From Escarpia spicata (taxonomy: Eukaryota > Annelida > Polychaeta > Sabellida > Siboglinidae), in NCBI GenBank assembly GCA_963995525.1, contig OZ023211.1, positions 54,608,564 to 54,672,563 on the forward strand: 64,000 nucleotides of DNA, read 5' to 3'. Below, piece by piece: positions 49,621 through 60,153 of this stretch. Below the pieces are notes generated by a model. It made no database searches. It had not been told where the DNA came from and worked only from the letters and a program-made list of their open reading frames with translations. Position numbers and translations under genes: made by a program. Numbering within the stretch: position 1 is the first letter of the stretch; each line of letters opens with the position of its first letter.

Positions 49621-50421
49621 TTAATTACTAGCCAGTATATTTGTAACCGGCAGGGTAACTGACGAATTGGTTAATCATTTACTTCCATAATTCCAAAACT
49701 CCAAGTACTCTTTTTGTTCTCAATACTTTTAATGTGTTAAGTCTGCAGACGTACCACATTTCACCAGTGTAACATCTATGACCTGGAAAAGTCTATAAGT
49801 CAGTTTCCCCTGCAGTGTCAGTTTCACAGAGAGCAGTCACCGAGCCAGGGTCATTTCCTGGTCACTAAGCAGGGGGTTATGCAACAGACGCCATCAGAGA
49901 GTTTCACTGAGTCTGAGAAGCTGGGCAGACTTAATGCTCCAGTGTTTTCCTATGAGCTTTCGTGTTTTGACAGAAAGAGCAACACAAATCAGGATGTAAG
50001 GTGGGTGGATTGCACCAGGATTTAACTAACAGCGGATTTATGTAATTAAATTTCCCTGTGGGAAGGTCCATTAGTTGGTATGTGTTGACAGTGTCGGAGG
50101 AATTCTCCCAGCACTTACATATGTTGTGTATTATGATATACACAGGTTAAATTCAAGTTTTGGGGTAAGGAAGCACTATATACACAATCTACACCCATGG
50201 TTCCTAATCTAGTAATTAGCGTGAGTCTTTAATACTCAGAGCTTCTGTTGATATGTTCCCTGCTGAGATGTTGGCACAGTAGGCTGTGTGATGTGTTTGC
50301 AGTGGTGGGGCTATCACTATTCCCCAGGGAGTAGGGACAGCATGTTGACTGATAGACGGACTGCCCATTGAGTTTAGCAGGGTAGTTTCTACTGAAGGGC
50401 TATAATGCCCAGTGTAGTGGG
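49621..50421. other. No gene recognised
   Basis: A minus-strand block at 50270-50400 shares CTGGGGAATAGTGATAG with the exon-like stretch at 9097-9209. Otherwise nothing. Confidence 0.35.
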
Positions 50422-50424
50422 TAA

Positions 50425-51742
50425 TGCTAGGCACACACCAACCGACTAAGGCCGACTTGAGTTGCCAGTCGGCGCAAAAAGCAGTCGGTGCTAAACGCCA
50501 ATTAGTTCCGCCGACTAGCGCCGACTTCTGCCCGCACACACCAACCGACTCGATCGCGCCGACTGTCGGCGCTCGGCGTGATCCTTGTGGAAAACAAATC
50601 CACAATAAATACGCGTGTTTACCCCTTTGATATTTAGTCGAGATGGCGCCGTTGTCCGATAAAGATTTGATAATGTTAGTGTTGGCTGTAGCAGCAGTTG
50701 CCGTAGCACGATGTCGTCGCCGCCGCCATCGTCGTCGACTATGAACAAAAACAAGGAATGCGTGGATGCGTCCACACATAGCGGCGCGAGAGGAGCAAGG
50801 GGCCTACATTAATTTAGTAGAAGAATTACGCCAAAACGAACACGATTCGTACAAAAATTTCCTGAGGATGCCACCTCGCTTATTCGATTCGCTGTTGGCC
50901 ATGGTAACGCCAATAATACAATGGGAAAATGGCTTGATCATATCCTCCAGCAAAGGAACGCATAGCGTCGAGCTATGTTTTATATCACTACGCAGAACGT
51001 TATATTTAGCCATTTCAGTTAACAGTTATGTTGAAGTGTAATCAGTCGCACCCAACGAATTCTTCTAAAATGTTTCCCACAGCTAGCGCCGCTTTGCGGA
51101 TTTTTAAGGCTTAATATATTATATGCGCCCGATAGCGGCGCCACCAGAAGTAGCGTTTTTCACAAGACAAAATGGCGATTCCTGTTGGAAGCGGGAAATA
51201 AAGTCAGGTGCAAATTAGGTTTATTTGTCGCGCCTGTTTTAAGAACAAGTGATAAAAAACGATGACGGTCAATGACCATAGGATAAAAAGTTATGTACCA
51301 CTTTCTGAAACCTTGGTTACCCGCCAGCCCAGGTCAGTAAAATATGAAAGTAAAAAATGAAACCTTGTGGCCCGAATTGGCTTGAAAACTCAAAAAAGAC
51401 GCCGGGCTTAGCCTTATAATATATCGAGGCCTATCACATGATCGCGCTATGATTTCTTATTGGCCAAGTTACCGCCGACCGTCGTGTTATGAAAAAAACC
51501 TGCACACACCAGCCGACTCGTCATCGGATATGCGCCGACTTGTCACCGGATACCTCCTTATCTAACGCCGACTACCGATTAACGCCGACCGCCGATTCGA
51601 CATTTGAATCGGCGTTAGTCGGCGCTATAAGGCCGACCGTCGGCCTTAAATTTGGCACACCAACCGACTGCCGTCGGCCGACGGTTTTTACGCCGACTAG
51701 TCGGTTGGTGTGTGCCGAAAATCGGCTGGTGTGTGCCTAGCA
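50425..51742 (+). mobile_element. PIF/Harbinger-type DNA transposon, internally deleted
   Basis: Terminal inverted repeats TGCTAGGCACACACCAACCG (50425) and its complement ending at 51742 (one mismatch in 21) are flanked by a TAA duplication (50422-50424 and 51743-51745), the target signature of PIF/Harbinger. Both ends carry nested extra copies of the GCACACACCAACCGACT end and many CCGACT/AGTCGG motifs. The inside has only the N-terminal third of a transposase, so the element depends on a relative for movement. Confidence 0.9.
50643..51041 (+). pseudogene. Harbinger transposase N-terminus, truncated and with a stop
   Basis: The ATG at 50643 opens MAPLSDKDLIMLVLAVAAVA and an Arg-rich run. A TGA at 50742-50744 interrupts the frame, which resumes with WMRPHIAAREEQGAYINLVE and then SYKNFLRMPPRLFDSLLAMV and TPIIQ. 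W-x-RPH-x9-GAY and the Y-x-N/F-RM-x-x-x-x-F helix are the HARBI1/PIF transposase start. A decayed match to the LRYLASG region follows and the frame ends at 51041. The DDE catalytic domain is missing. Confidence 0.8.
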
Positions 51743-52890
51743 TAACTTATATATTGATAGGATAGGTTAGCAGAAGAGTGTTTAATCAATGCTTTAAGCA
51801 ATACGTTGATTTATAATTGTTGTTAGCAATTACACTTACTTGCAAAGCTAGACAAGTCCAGCTTTATATATGTGACACTTAGCAGGTGTTCTCAGTCACA
51901 GTAGAATTATGCTACTTTAGTGCATTTTAAGGAATCTTGTTATTTAGTGCAATGCTGTGCAATATTATATTTCACTTGCTTGTTTATTTATAGACAGTGC
52001 ATGGTGTGATTGCTCTGTGCTCAGGCATTGTGTTAGACTGCAGTTCCCAGTTGGGATGAGCATTGTTACCTTCAATGTCATGGTGTATTACTAATTGGTT
52101 AGAAACAATTATTCTGACAGTAATATATAACTGTATTAAGGAATTAGAGTCAATGCAGTTGGACATGTGTTTAGTATTGATTAATGGACTCATATTCTAT
52201 GTAGATGATGAGCCGTTACGTGATGATAATGGTCATGTATACGTCCCGATGCTTTATTATGCATAGAGGAGTGTCTCATATACATGTATTTAATCGTAGA
52301 AGTATTACAACCGAGTTTATACTTTAAGGACATTTTACACTGATTTGATACTGTGTTAGTGATACTTAGGATGCATTTGAATGTATTTCTCGTTTTGGGA
52401 ACACAGTATTTAAACTATCACATACCTATATGTTAATGATAGCAAGTCCGTCAAGGAGTATTGCCGTTTGATATCTAGTTACAAATATCACAGGTGTTAC
52501 CCTACTATTATGATCTGTATGCACTATTTAATTGTATCAATGTTATGCAAGGAATGTTATGTTTAATGCTGTTGTTGAATGATCCTTTGTATCCAGTGTT
52601 GCACTTGTACTAATCATATTTTATATGTTGCAGGTTTATTTTGTATTTTAGATTTATAACACAATAAATGATAATCATCATTTAATCGTGTTGTCTGTCT
52701 TCATGGTAAATCCCCCGCTACATATTTATAGGCTTAACTTCAGTAAAACTAGTTATGGTGGAATTTTTTGGTAACAAATATCCATTAAACGTTCCTTTGA
52801 AAATCTTTAAGGGTCTTACAAATTCCTTTAAATGTTTATATTTTTGGTAACAAAAATATTTTGATTGTGTTAGAGTAATCATTGTAACGC
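51743..52890. other. No gene recognised
   Basis: A frame ending GLIFYVDDEPLRDDNGHVYV before TAG at 52264 is mildly protein-like, with no family or splice support. Confidence 0.35.
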
Positions 52891-52984
52891 TTGCAGATGC
52901 CATGGGAAGCCCACTGCCTTCTCCAGCACAGCACTAGTTTCTGCAAACGCCTCCAAATCCACCAACTTGTACGTAATTATATTT

Positions 52985-54030
52985 TATTGGTTGGTCCATT
53001 ATATGCATACACTGTCGATAGGTGGGAGCACAGAATGAAGCTCTTATTACAGGAATCGGTTGGTCCATTATATGCATACACTGTCGATAGGTGGGAGTAC
53101 AGAATGAAGCGTTTATTACAGGAATCGATTGGTCCATTATATGCATACACTGTCGATAGGTGGGAGCACAGAATGAAGCTCTTATTACAGGAATCGGTTG
53201 GTCCATTATATGCATACACTGTCGATAGGTGGGAGCACAGAATGAAGCTCTTATTACAGGAATCGGTTGGTCCATTGTATGCATACACTGTCGATAGGTG
53301 GGAGCACAGAATGAAGCTCTTATTACAGGAATCGGTTGGTCCATTGTATGCATACACTGTCGATAGGTGGGAGCACAGAATGAAGCTCTTATTACAGGAA
53401 TCGGTTGGTCCATTATATGCATACACTGTCAATAGGTGGGAGCACAGAATGAAGCTCTTATTACAGGAATCGGTTGGTCCATTGTATGCATACACTGTCG
53501 ATAGGTGGGAGCACAGAATGAAGCTCTTATTACAGGAATCGGTTGGTCCATTGTATGCATACACTGTCGATAGGTGGGAGCACAGAATGAAGCTCTTATT
53601 ACAGGAATCGGTTGGTCCATTGTATGCATACACTGTCGATAGGTGGGAGCACAGAATGAAGCTCTTATTACAGGAATCGGTTGGTCCATTGTATACATAC
53701 ATTGTAGATAGGTGGGAGCACAGAATGAAGCTCTTATTACAGGAATCGTTTGGTCCATTATATGCATACACTGTCAATAGGTGGGAGCACAGAATGAAGC
53801 TCTTATTACAGGAATCGGTTGGTCCATTGTATGCATACACTGTCGATAGGTGGGAGCACAGAATGAAGCTCTTATTACAGGAATCGGTTGGTCCATTGTA
53901 TGCATACACTGTCGATAGGTGGGAGCACAGAATGAAGCTCTTATTACAGGAATCGGTTGGTCCATTATATGCATACACTGTCGATAGATGGGAGCACAGA
54001 ATGAAGCTCGTATTACAGAAATCCAATAAA
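52985..54030 (+). repeat. 69-bp minisatellite, 15 units, open in three frames
   Basis: Units of 69 bp (GGTTGGTCCATTATATGCAT ... TTACAGGAATC) repeat 15 times with few changes. As 69 is 23 codons, every unit is read alike: on the + strand a 435-codon frame repeats GPLYAYTVDRWEHRM-KLLLQ. Two minus-strand frames are also open almost throughout. Substitutions are both silent (CCATTA/CCATTG) and replacing (Asp/Asn, His/Tyr, Val/Ile), so protein selection is not evident. It lies just after an exon-like block (52897-52971) with a GTACGT donor, so it is probably intronic. Confidence 0.9.
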
Positions 54031-54408
54031 TGGGGAATACTATGGGTTAACAGCACAGAGATCTTGGTTAACTTTGAACTGCTGAATTATAATGTGGTTA
54101 CTGCTTTGTTAAACATATTTTGGCAGTCAGTATGTTATAAAAGATATAGTAAAAGTCCGGCAACTTGTAGCTATTCCGTTATGTCTAATTTCTCATGATA
54201 CTATGTTTTCTATTGGTCTGTGTTGTGGCGCACTAGAAAAGGGGCAGATTCTAAATCTTTCCAGTGTGCACTTTTTCTGCTGGAAGATTGTGTTTTGCAG
54301 AAAATTCTCACCTACCTGAATGATGCTATAGCTACTACCAGAGTGATTTCCTTAGATAACCTAGTCATATATCATTTCAAGCCGAATTGTACAAATGTGT
54401 CAGGAGTA

Positions 54409-55124
54409 TTTTAAGGTAGGTAGTATGGATTCCACAAAAAAATCTTTAGTTTTCAACACAGATCAACCATATTTGGTATGCAGATACATACCAACATAGT
54501 AAAGTTTTTTTTCATGTTTCGCATAAATTATGCAAATTAGGTATCAAATATGGCCGCCATAATAGAGAAAATTAGGTATTTTTTGCCGCGCTCTAACCAA
54601 AAACGTATTCAAGTTACAAGCTTGTAATTTAGCACAGGGATTACTGTTAGGCATATCTACTGCATGAATATCACAGAAATCAGATATGTTGTGTTGTTTA
54701 CGTGAAAAAAGATTTTTTTTCGAAAAAACCTATTTTGTGTAACTTTTTCACATAATTAACGCCTATAATTCAGAAACCATAAAATATATTATGATTTCTT
54801 TTAATTCATGCTGTAGATATACTCATTAGGCACTGTGGTGCAAAATATTTTGCAGTTATACCCAGTATTTATTCTACTAGAGTGCAGCAACTTTAAGTAT
54901 TCACAGCAAAAATGGTATTCCGAGAAAACGATGATAAGGTAATTTTTATAACCAAATTCTGCCAAAAGTCATCCGAAGAAACCTCAATATTGCCACTTTG
55001 CATTACTTTTTCAGCTAATATACTAAATGCATATTGAGGTAAGGATATGAAATTACATAAATAGCAGTCCTTTTAAAAAAAATGTTAAAAATCACTTTTT
55101 GAATCCATACTACCTACCTTAAAA
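54409..55124. mobile_element. 716-bp inverted-repeat transposon (MITE-like)
   Basis: The ends are perfect inverted repeats of 24 bp (core AAGGTAGGTAGTATGGATTC at 54413-54432, complement at 55101-55120, with TTTT/AAAA outside). They are flanked by the same three bases GTA. The inside has no transposase and contains ATGGCCGCCATAATAG, a palindrome. The superfamily is not decided; a 3-bp duplication occurs in PIF/Harbinger and a few other groups. Confidence 0.8.
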
Positions 55125-55663
55125 GTATGTTATAATTGCAGATAACATCGACAGACCAGCTTCGTTGAACAAGCATCAAAACATGCAATATGCTACATCA
55201 AATGCTGCAACTTGCAAGTGACTTTACATATTTTTGATAGTAGTATCTATATCTCAGTTTATGTGTATATATATATATATATATAATATATACATTGCTG
55301 GCTGTATATCTCAATCTAAAGATGGCAATGAACAAAAAACAATTGCTGAGATGAATTATTAACACCTTTTGACCACAATGGGTATGCTTTACAGCAGCAA
55401 CAATTTGTGGTTTATTCATACTGGTACATTCGTCAACTGATGTAGTCGTCTTCACCAAAGCAGGAATAAAGATCTGACACAAGTAATTATGCTAGTCTCT
55501 TGTTATAAATGCCATTGCGCTTTTTGTTTGCATTGTGTGTATTTTTTAATTTATAGCTTGGCAAGTGAGATGTTTTTTCACCGGCCTAAATGAAGAGGAT
55601 GCTCGCCACCATAATGAACAAGATAACAACTGCCCGCAAGGAACCCTCACTGCCAGAGAGGAT
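55125..55663. other. No gene; possible downstream gypsy remnant
   Basis: A (TA)n tract at 55266-55285. From 55560 the minus strand has Pro-rich text (VPSVPPQTPEKNESS) that continues from the gypsy fragment in another frame and may be a deleted remainder of its 3' coding part. Confidence 0.35.
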
Positions 55664-56600
55664 TCATTTTTCTCTGGAGTCTGAGGAGGAACTGAGGGCA
55701 CTGGAAGAGGCTTTGGCAGATAGAGAAACATAGAAAGCTTTGGTGTAACAATCAGCGATTATCAGATAGTCAGCTCCATCCAAGTGGACTAAATCCGTGC
55801 CGACTGTTTGCCAAGGTTTGTGTGGTATGTCATGCGACATGAGTGGTTCGGGTGGTTGGCTTCTCTGGTGCTCTTGGCATATAGCACATTTACTCACCAG
55901 TTGTTCGATTTCTTTGTTGATGCCTGGCCAGTAGATTTAACAAGATTGAACAAGATTGCCATCCAGAGAATTAACTCTAGGTGGCAGGTGGACAAGGAAG
56001 CCCTTTGGCTTATCGAGAGTCCGACCCTTTTATCTATGTGTATCCCGCCCGTCTGAGGTATGTGTCGATTTTATTTTTAAACATATTCACGCTACTAGCA
56101 CCCACACAATCAGCAGATAATCTGTTCCATTCATTTACAATCCTTTGTGAAAATGAAAACTTTCTTATATCCAATCTATTCTGCTCCTTTGCTAATGTAA
56201 GTTCATGTCCTCTAGTCCTATCTTTCTTAACTGAGAAAAAAATATTTCTATCAATATTTTCATAACCCTTCAATATTTTAAACACTTCTATCTGATCTCC
56301 TCTCAATCTCCTGGTCTCTAGTGTTGTTAAACCGCATTTTTTAGGCGTATTTCGTAACTAAGATCCCTCAGTTTTGGTATCATTTTAGTTGCTCTCCTCT
56401 GCACTCTTTCTAGCATATATATGTCCTTCCTGAGACACGTCTTAGCCCTTAGCTGACATTTGCTGATGGCCTGGTGTCCCGCGTGTATCTTGTTTAACAC
56501 TTTAATTTCGCATGGCTTCAGGTGTGATGGTCTTATCACCTTTAAGTATAATACCATTGTCTATCGAAAGTTTGTCTTTCTTCACCTGCTATCTTTTTAA
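55664..56600 (-). pseudogene. Ty3/gypsy-type integrase fragment, split by a CR1 insertion
   Basis: Read on the minus strand, 56600-56432 gives LSIDNGIILKGDKTIT and, after a frameshift, KVLNKIHAGHQAISKC, the first half of the HHCC zinc-binding module. After the CR1 insert, 55933 onward gives YWPGINKEIEQLVSKC, AICQEHQRSQPPEPL and PWQTVGTDLVHLDG, then YLIIADCYTKAF, the rest of the HHCC module and the first catalytic Asp region. The core domain then breaks off. Integrase joins retrotransposon cDNA to the genome; this copy cannot. Confidence 0.85.
55934..56431 (-). mobile_element. CR1 3' fragment nested in the gypsy integrase
   Basis: It starts in KDIYMLERVQRRATKMIP and ends with the CR1 3' UTR: both hairpins and a TCTTGTT(C/A)AATC tail repeat. 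It is the same family as 31019-33343 with about one difference in ten, so it is an older sister. It is strongly 5'-truncated (about 500 bp left). Removing it brings the two gypsy halves into register within a few bases, which fixes the order: gypsy first, CR1 later. Confidence 0.88.
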
Positions 56601-56724
56601 AGCTGGACCCCTTTTCAAGATCCTGGTAATACTTCTTCATCTCAAGGCAACTTTAACTTTCCTAATGTGTGTGATAATAATAATAATTTTATATATCGTA
56701 CACACCTGTATATCAACATTTCAG

Positions 56725-56906
56725 ATGCTGTTCGTTGCAATGCAGTAACAAAAACCTGCACCGACCATGATATCGAGCAGGCTGTGCAAGAATGGTTTCA
56801 GACTGCCTCTGACAGGGACAGGAGGCGGCGGATGGAGAGGGCACGGGTCACTGCAGCATGTGCAAGTCACATACCCAGACAACAACTAACCAATGCATTC
56901 TTGTAG
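56725..56906 (+). CDS. Candidate terminal exon, charged helical protein, unrecognised
   Basis: The acceptor CAACATTTCAG opens a 59-codon frame to TAG: TCTDHDIEQAVQEWFQ, then SDRDRRRRMERARVTAAC. GC content rises over exactly this stretch. It is Arg/Glu-rich and likely helical. The origin could be a host gene or a transposon-borne ORF; no domain recognised. Confidence 0.35.
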
Positions 56907-57488
56907 AAACCACAGATGATACTGCAAGTATTATAATAGACAGAATAAATTAAACACATCCATATATATAATACAGCATCAAGCTAGTAACATTTGTGAT
57001 GACATTTGTTTGAAATTTAAACATACATTTTAGGAATGTTTTTATTGACAATAAATAACATGGTGCTGTATTAATCTAGGAATGTCAGTACATCTTTTGA
57101 GGTTGGTATATTTAGATTAATTTCATTTAGTTACTATTCATTTTTTGAATATGTGCAATGACTTCTTAGGTATCTTGCTCAATTCACTGACATTATATAG
57201 TTCTTTCTGTACACACTAACATAAGAGTTACTTTTGGATTTTGTCTATGATTTAGTTAGTATTAAATCAAGTATTATTGACTATTCAAATCACTTTGTCT
57301 TATGCTATATTTTGATAGTTCAGTATTTTTTATATGCAGTGTGGATACTTCCACAGGTTTGGTGCCATAACCATGCATACCATATTTAGGTATTATCCAG
57401 TATGATTTTTATTTTGTAGATAGGCATGAGACCCATGGCAGTACTGTTGTTAGAAGTTCCACTGTCTTAACACCTTTTAGGACCGATA
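56907..57488. other. No gene seen; flank of the ISL2EU-like element
   Basis: AT-rich, with short TATATA tracts. It ends at the ATA duplication (57486-57488). Confidence 0.4.
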
Positions 57489-57640
57489 AGGACGTTTCAC
57501 GGTGACGTCATGCGCCGAGTCACGTGATCGGCAACGGCGAGTGGCTGGCAAAACACGACTGGCTGGCGGGCTTCAAGTGTATTTCTAGGTTTTTGGATTG
57601 TCGTTTTATGCGCTTTTAACTTACGCATAGAGAAATATGG

Positions 57641-59788
57641 TTGTCGTGTGTTGTTGTGGGGTGCACTAGCCGCTGTGTGGATGGTTCGTTGTCGTTTCAT
57701 CGCATCCCGAAAGATGAAAAACGACGAGAACTGTGGCTCAACGCGATCAGACGTAAAGATTGGGTCCCGAAACATAACGACCGTGTTTGTGGACGACACT
57801 TCATTTCAGGTTTGAACCGTTATCATTATTAGCGTTACATATTACCAGTCATGAATATGATAGCCATTACATAAATTGAAAGCAGAACAACGGTTTGCTG
57901 CAATCTGCAAACCTAGCCTAGTTCAGTAGTTGTGCCTGTGAATCGGTGTGATGGCGCTGTCAGTACTGTCCGTGGCAGTGTGCCACAGAGTAGTAAATAG
58001 GTCATGGATGTTTACACTCCATGTCTGGCTAACATCCAATCGCCAAACCTCGTATATTGATTAAATCACTGTTAATATTTATGCAGACAGCTACGCAAAA
58101 TGTATTTTAATACTAGAAAATATGGACCAGGGCAGTGGTTGTAGGCTATAGTTATGATACTGACGGCTAGCATGCTAGGTAAGTAGCTGTCTGTGTCAAT
58201 GACAATGGCAATGCAATGCCTGATTTTAATCAGTGTGTGTATTTTACAGGAAAAGCTAGCACTGATATCTCCAATCCGGACTATGCCCCATCATTGCTCA
58301 TGGGTTATGCTGGCAATGAAAAGCTGACCCCAGAAGGGAAGAAAGCAAGGTTTGCCAGATTAAAGAAGCGTGGCTGCCAGAGGGAGGAGTATGAGAGAGA
58401 TGTCGAACAGCAGGCTGAAGCAGCGTCGGCCCTCCTGGACCTATCGGTGTCCTCTCGGCCATCCGAACCAGATGTCGACAATGAACCACTCAATAATAAA
58501 GATGCCAGCTGCACTGATACCGGTAAAGACACTTGATCTATTTATAAATTTAACGAAATTTATTGTTTGACCTTTCGTTTATGAACAACTGAACAAAACA
58601 GACAGTGCTGAAATACCAATATAGATGTATTATATAAATTTAATATGTACGTCTGATATTGAACAATTTAATTTTCTGTTGTTCAGAACAAACATACGAC
58701 ATAGATTTCTGTACAATTTCTAAGGTCAAGCTACTAAAATACTAATGATGACCTATATAAAGCGAGACATGTGTGCTGTTACAGACATACATGACGGGTG
58801 CATCAGTCAGATGGCAAAGCTACAGGTTGAGAACCAGCGGATCATGGCAGAGTTGGCTAGGCTGCAGCACGAGAATGGGGCGCTAGCCAAACAGGTTGAA
58901 GAGAGGCAGTTCGGGGAACAGTTCCTGAAAGGCGACCAGCAGGACACCAGAACTACTTTCTTTACGGGATTGCCATCCTATGCTGTGTTTGTTTGGTTGG
59001 TTAATTACTGCACCTCAGTTCTGCCACCATCAGCATCGCTCTCTCCTGGTGATATTATTTTGTTGATCTTGATGAAGTTACGGCTTAATCTACTTTATCA
59101 AGATCTTTCTTTCCGATTTAATATATCGGTTGGTCATGTTTCTGACATTCTAAACAACGGTCTTCCTGCACTTGCAAAACATATAAATTTTCTTATACAA
59201 TGGCCTGATAAAGAGCAGGTATTGCGTAACATGCCAAAAGTTTTTCGTGAAACCTACAGCAACTGTCATGTAGTAATAGACTGTACAGAAGTTTTCATTG
59301 AATGTCCAGCAAATTTAACAGCTAGATCAGCAACGTGGTCAAACTACAAGCACAACAATACCCTGAAATTCCTAGTTGCCTGTTCACCTTGTGGTGCTGT
59401 TACTTTTGTATCGCAAGCTTATGGTGGCAGAACATCAGATAAAGTTATTACCCAGAAATCAGGTTTTTTAGATCTGATTAATCAAGGTGATCTAATTTTG
59501 GCAGATCGGGGATTTTTAATTGGTGAGGACTTGGCAGCACGTGGGGCCACTTTGGTTATACCAGATTTTACGAGAGGGAAAAAGCAGCTCAGTGCTAGAG
59601 AGGTAGAGAGAAGGCGTAAAATTTCCAGAGTGCGTATCCATGTGGAACGTTTGATGGAACGACTAAAGAATTTTAAAATATTGTCAACAACTATGAACAT
59701 AGGTCTCGTGCCTCAGGCTGATAACATCATGTGCATTTGCTCTGCTATCAGTAACATGCATCCTAAATTAGTTAAATTATATTTCTAG
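57641..59788 (+). CDS. THAP-DDE transposase of the ISL2EU-like element (3 exons, damaged start)
   Basis: Exon 1 ends at 57809 and encodes the THAP zinc finger (CVVVGC, SFHRIPKDEKRR, KDWVP, CGRHFIS). Introns 57810-58249 and 58523-58784 are GT-AG and in phase. Exon 2 carries GKASTDISNPDYAPSLLMGY, the THAP end, and a charged region. Exon 3 has a coiled coil (LQVENQRIMAELARLQHEN) and a DDE_Tnp_4-type catalytic domain: Asp of VIDCTE at 59279, Asp of LADRGF at 59504 and Glu of IHVERLMERL at 59645. It would bind and cut the element ends. The ATG at 57637 is one base out of frame with the THAP, so the start is broken or misassembled. The rest is open. Confidence 0.85.
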
Positions 59789-59928
59789 TATTCCATGCTT
59801 TCATTCATCTGTTCATGACTCATGCATTGTATATATTCACAAGATTGCTTAATCATTTGGTTTGTAACACTCATGAAGTTAACAATGACTGAAAGTTATA
59901 CACTTGATGGGGGTCTGTGGAAAGTGTC

Positions 59929-60031
59929 TGCTCAGAGAGACAAAATTGTTGCATACATGTATGCAATCATTTTGTCTCTCTGAGCATATCTCCAAGTTAT
60001 AAAGACTAGTCTTTAGTCTTTACAACTTGGA
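59929..60031. other. Two adjacent hairpins between convergent genes
   Basis: Hairpin 1, 59929-59986: 28-bp arms (TGCTCAGAGAGACAAAAT...) with two mismatches and a 2-nt loop. Hairpin 2, 59991-60031: 18-bp arms (TCCAAGTTATAAAGACTA) with one mismatch and a 5-nt loop. They lie after both stop codons, where 3' ends of the two mRNAs must form. They could stop or process transcripts, or be a structural mark of the element. Confidence 0.8.
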
Positions 60032-60153
60032 CACATCCACTTTCTCAGAGGCTTCCTCTTGACATTTACACATGCATAATGAAACCATTCGGTCTTGCAG
60101 TTTACATTGTCACATTTGATCATTTTGCCATATTTAGGCTTTGCACATATGCA

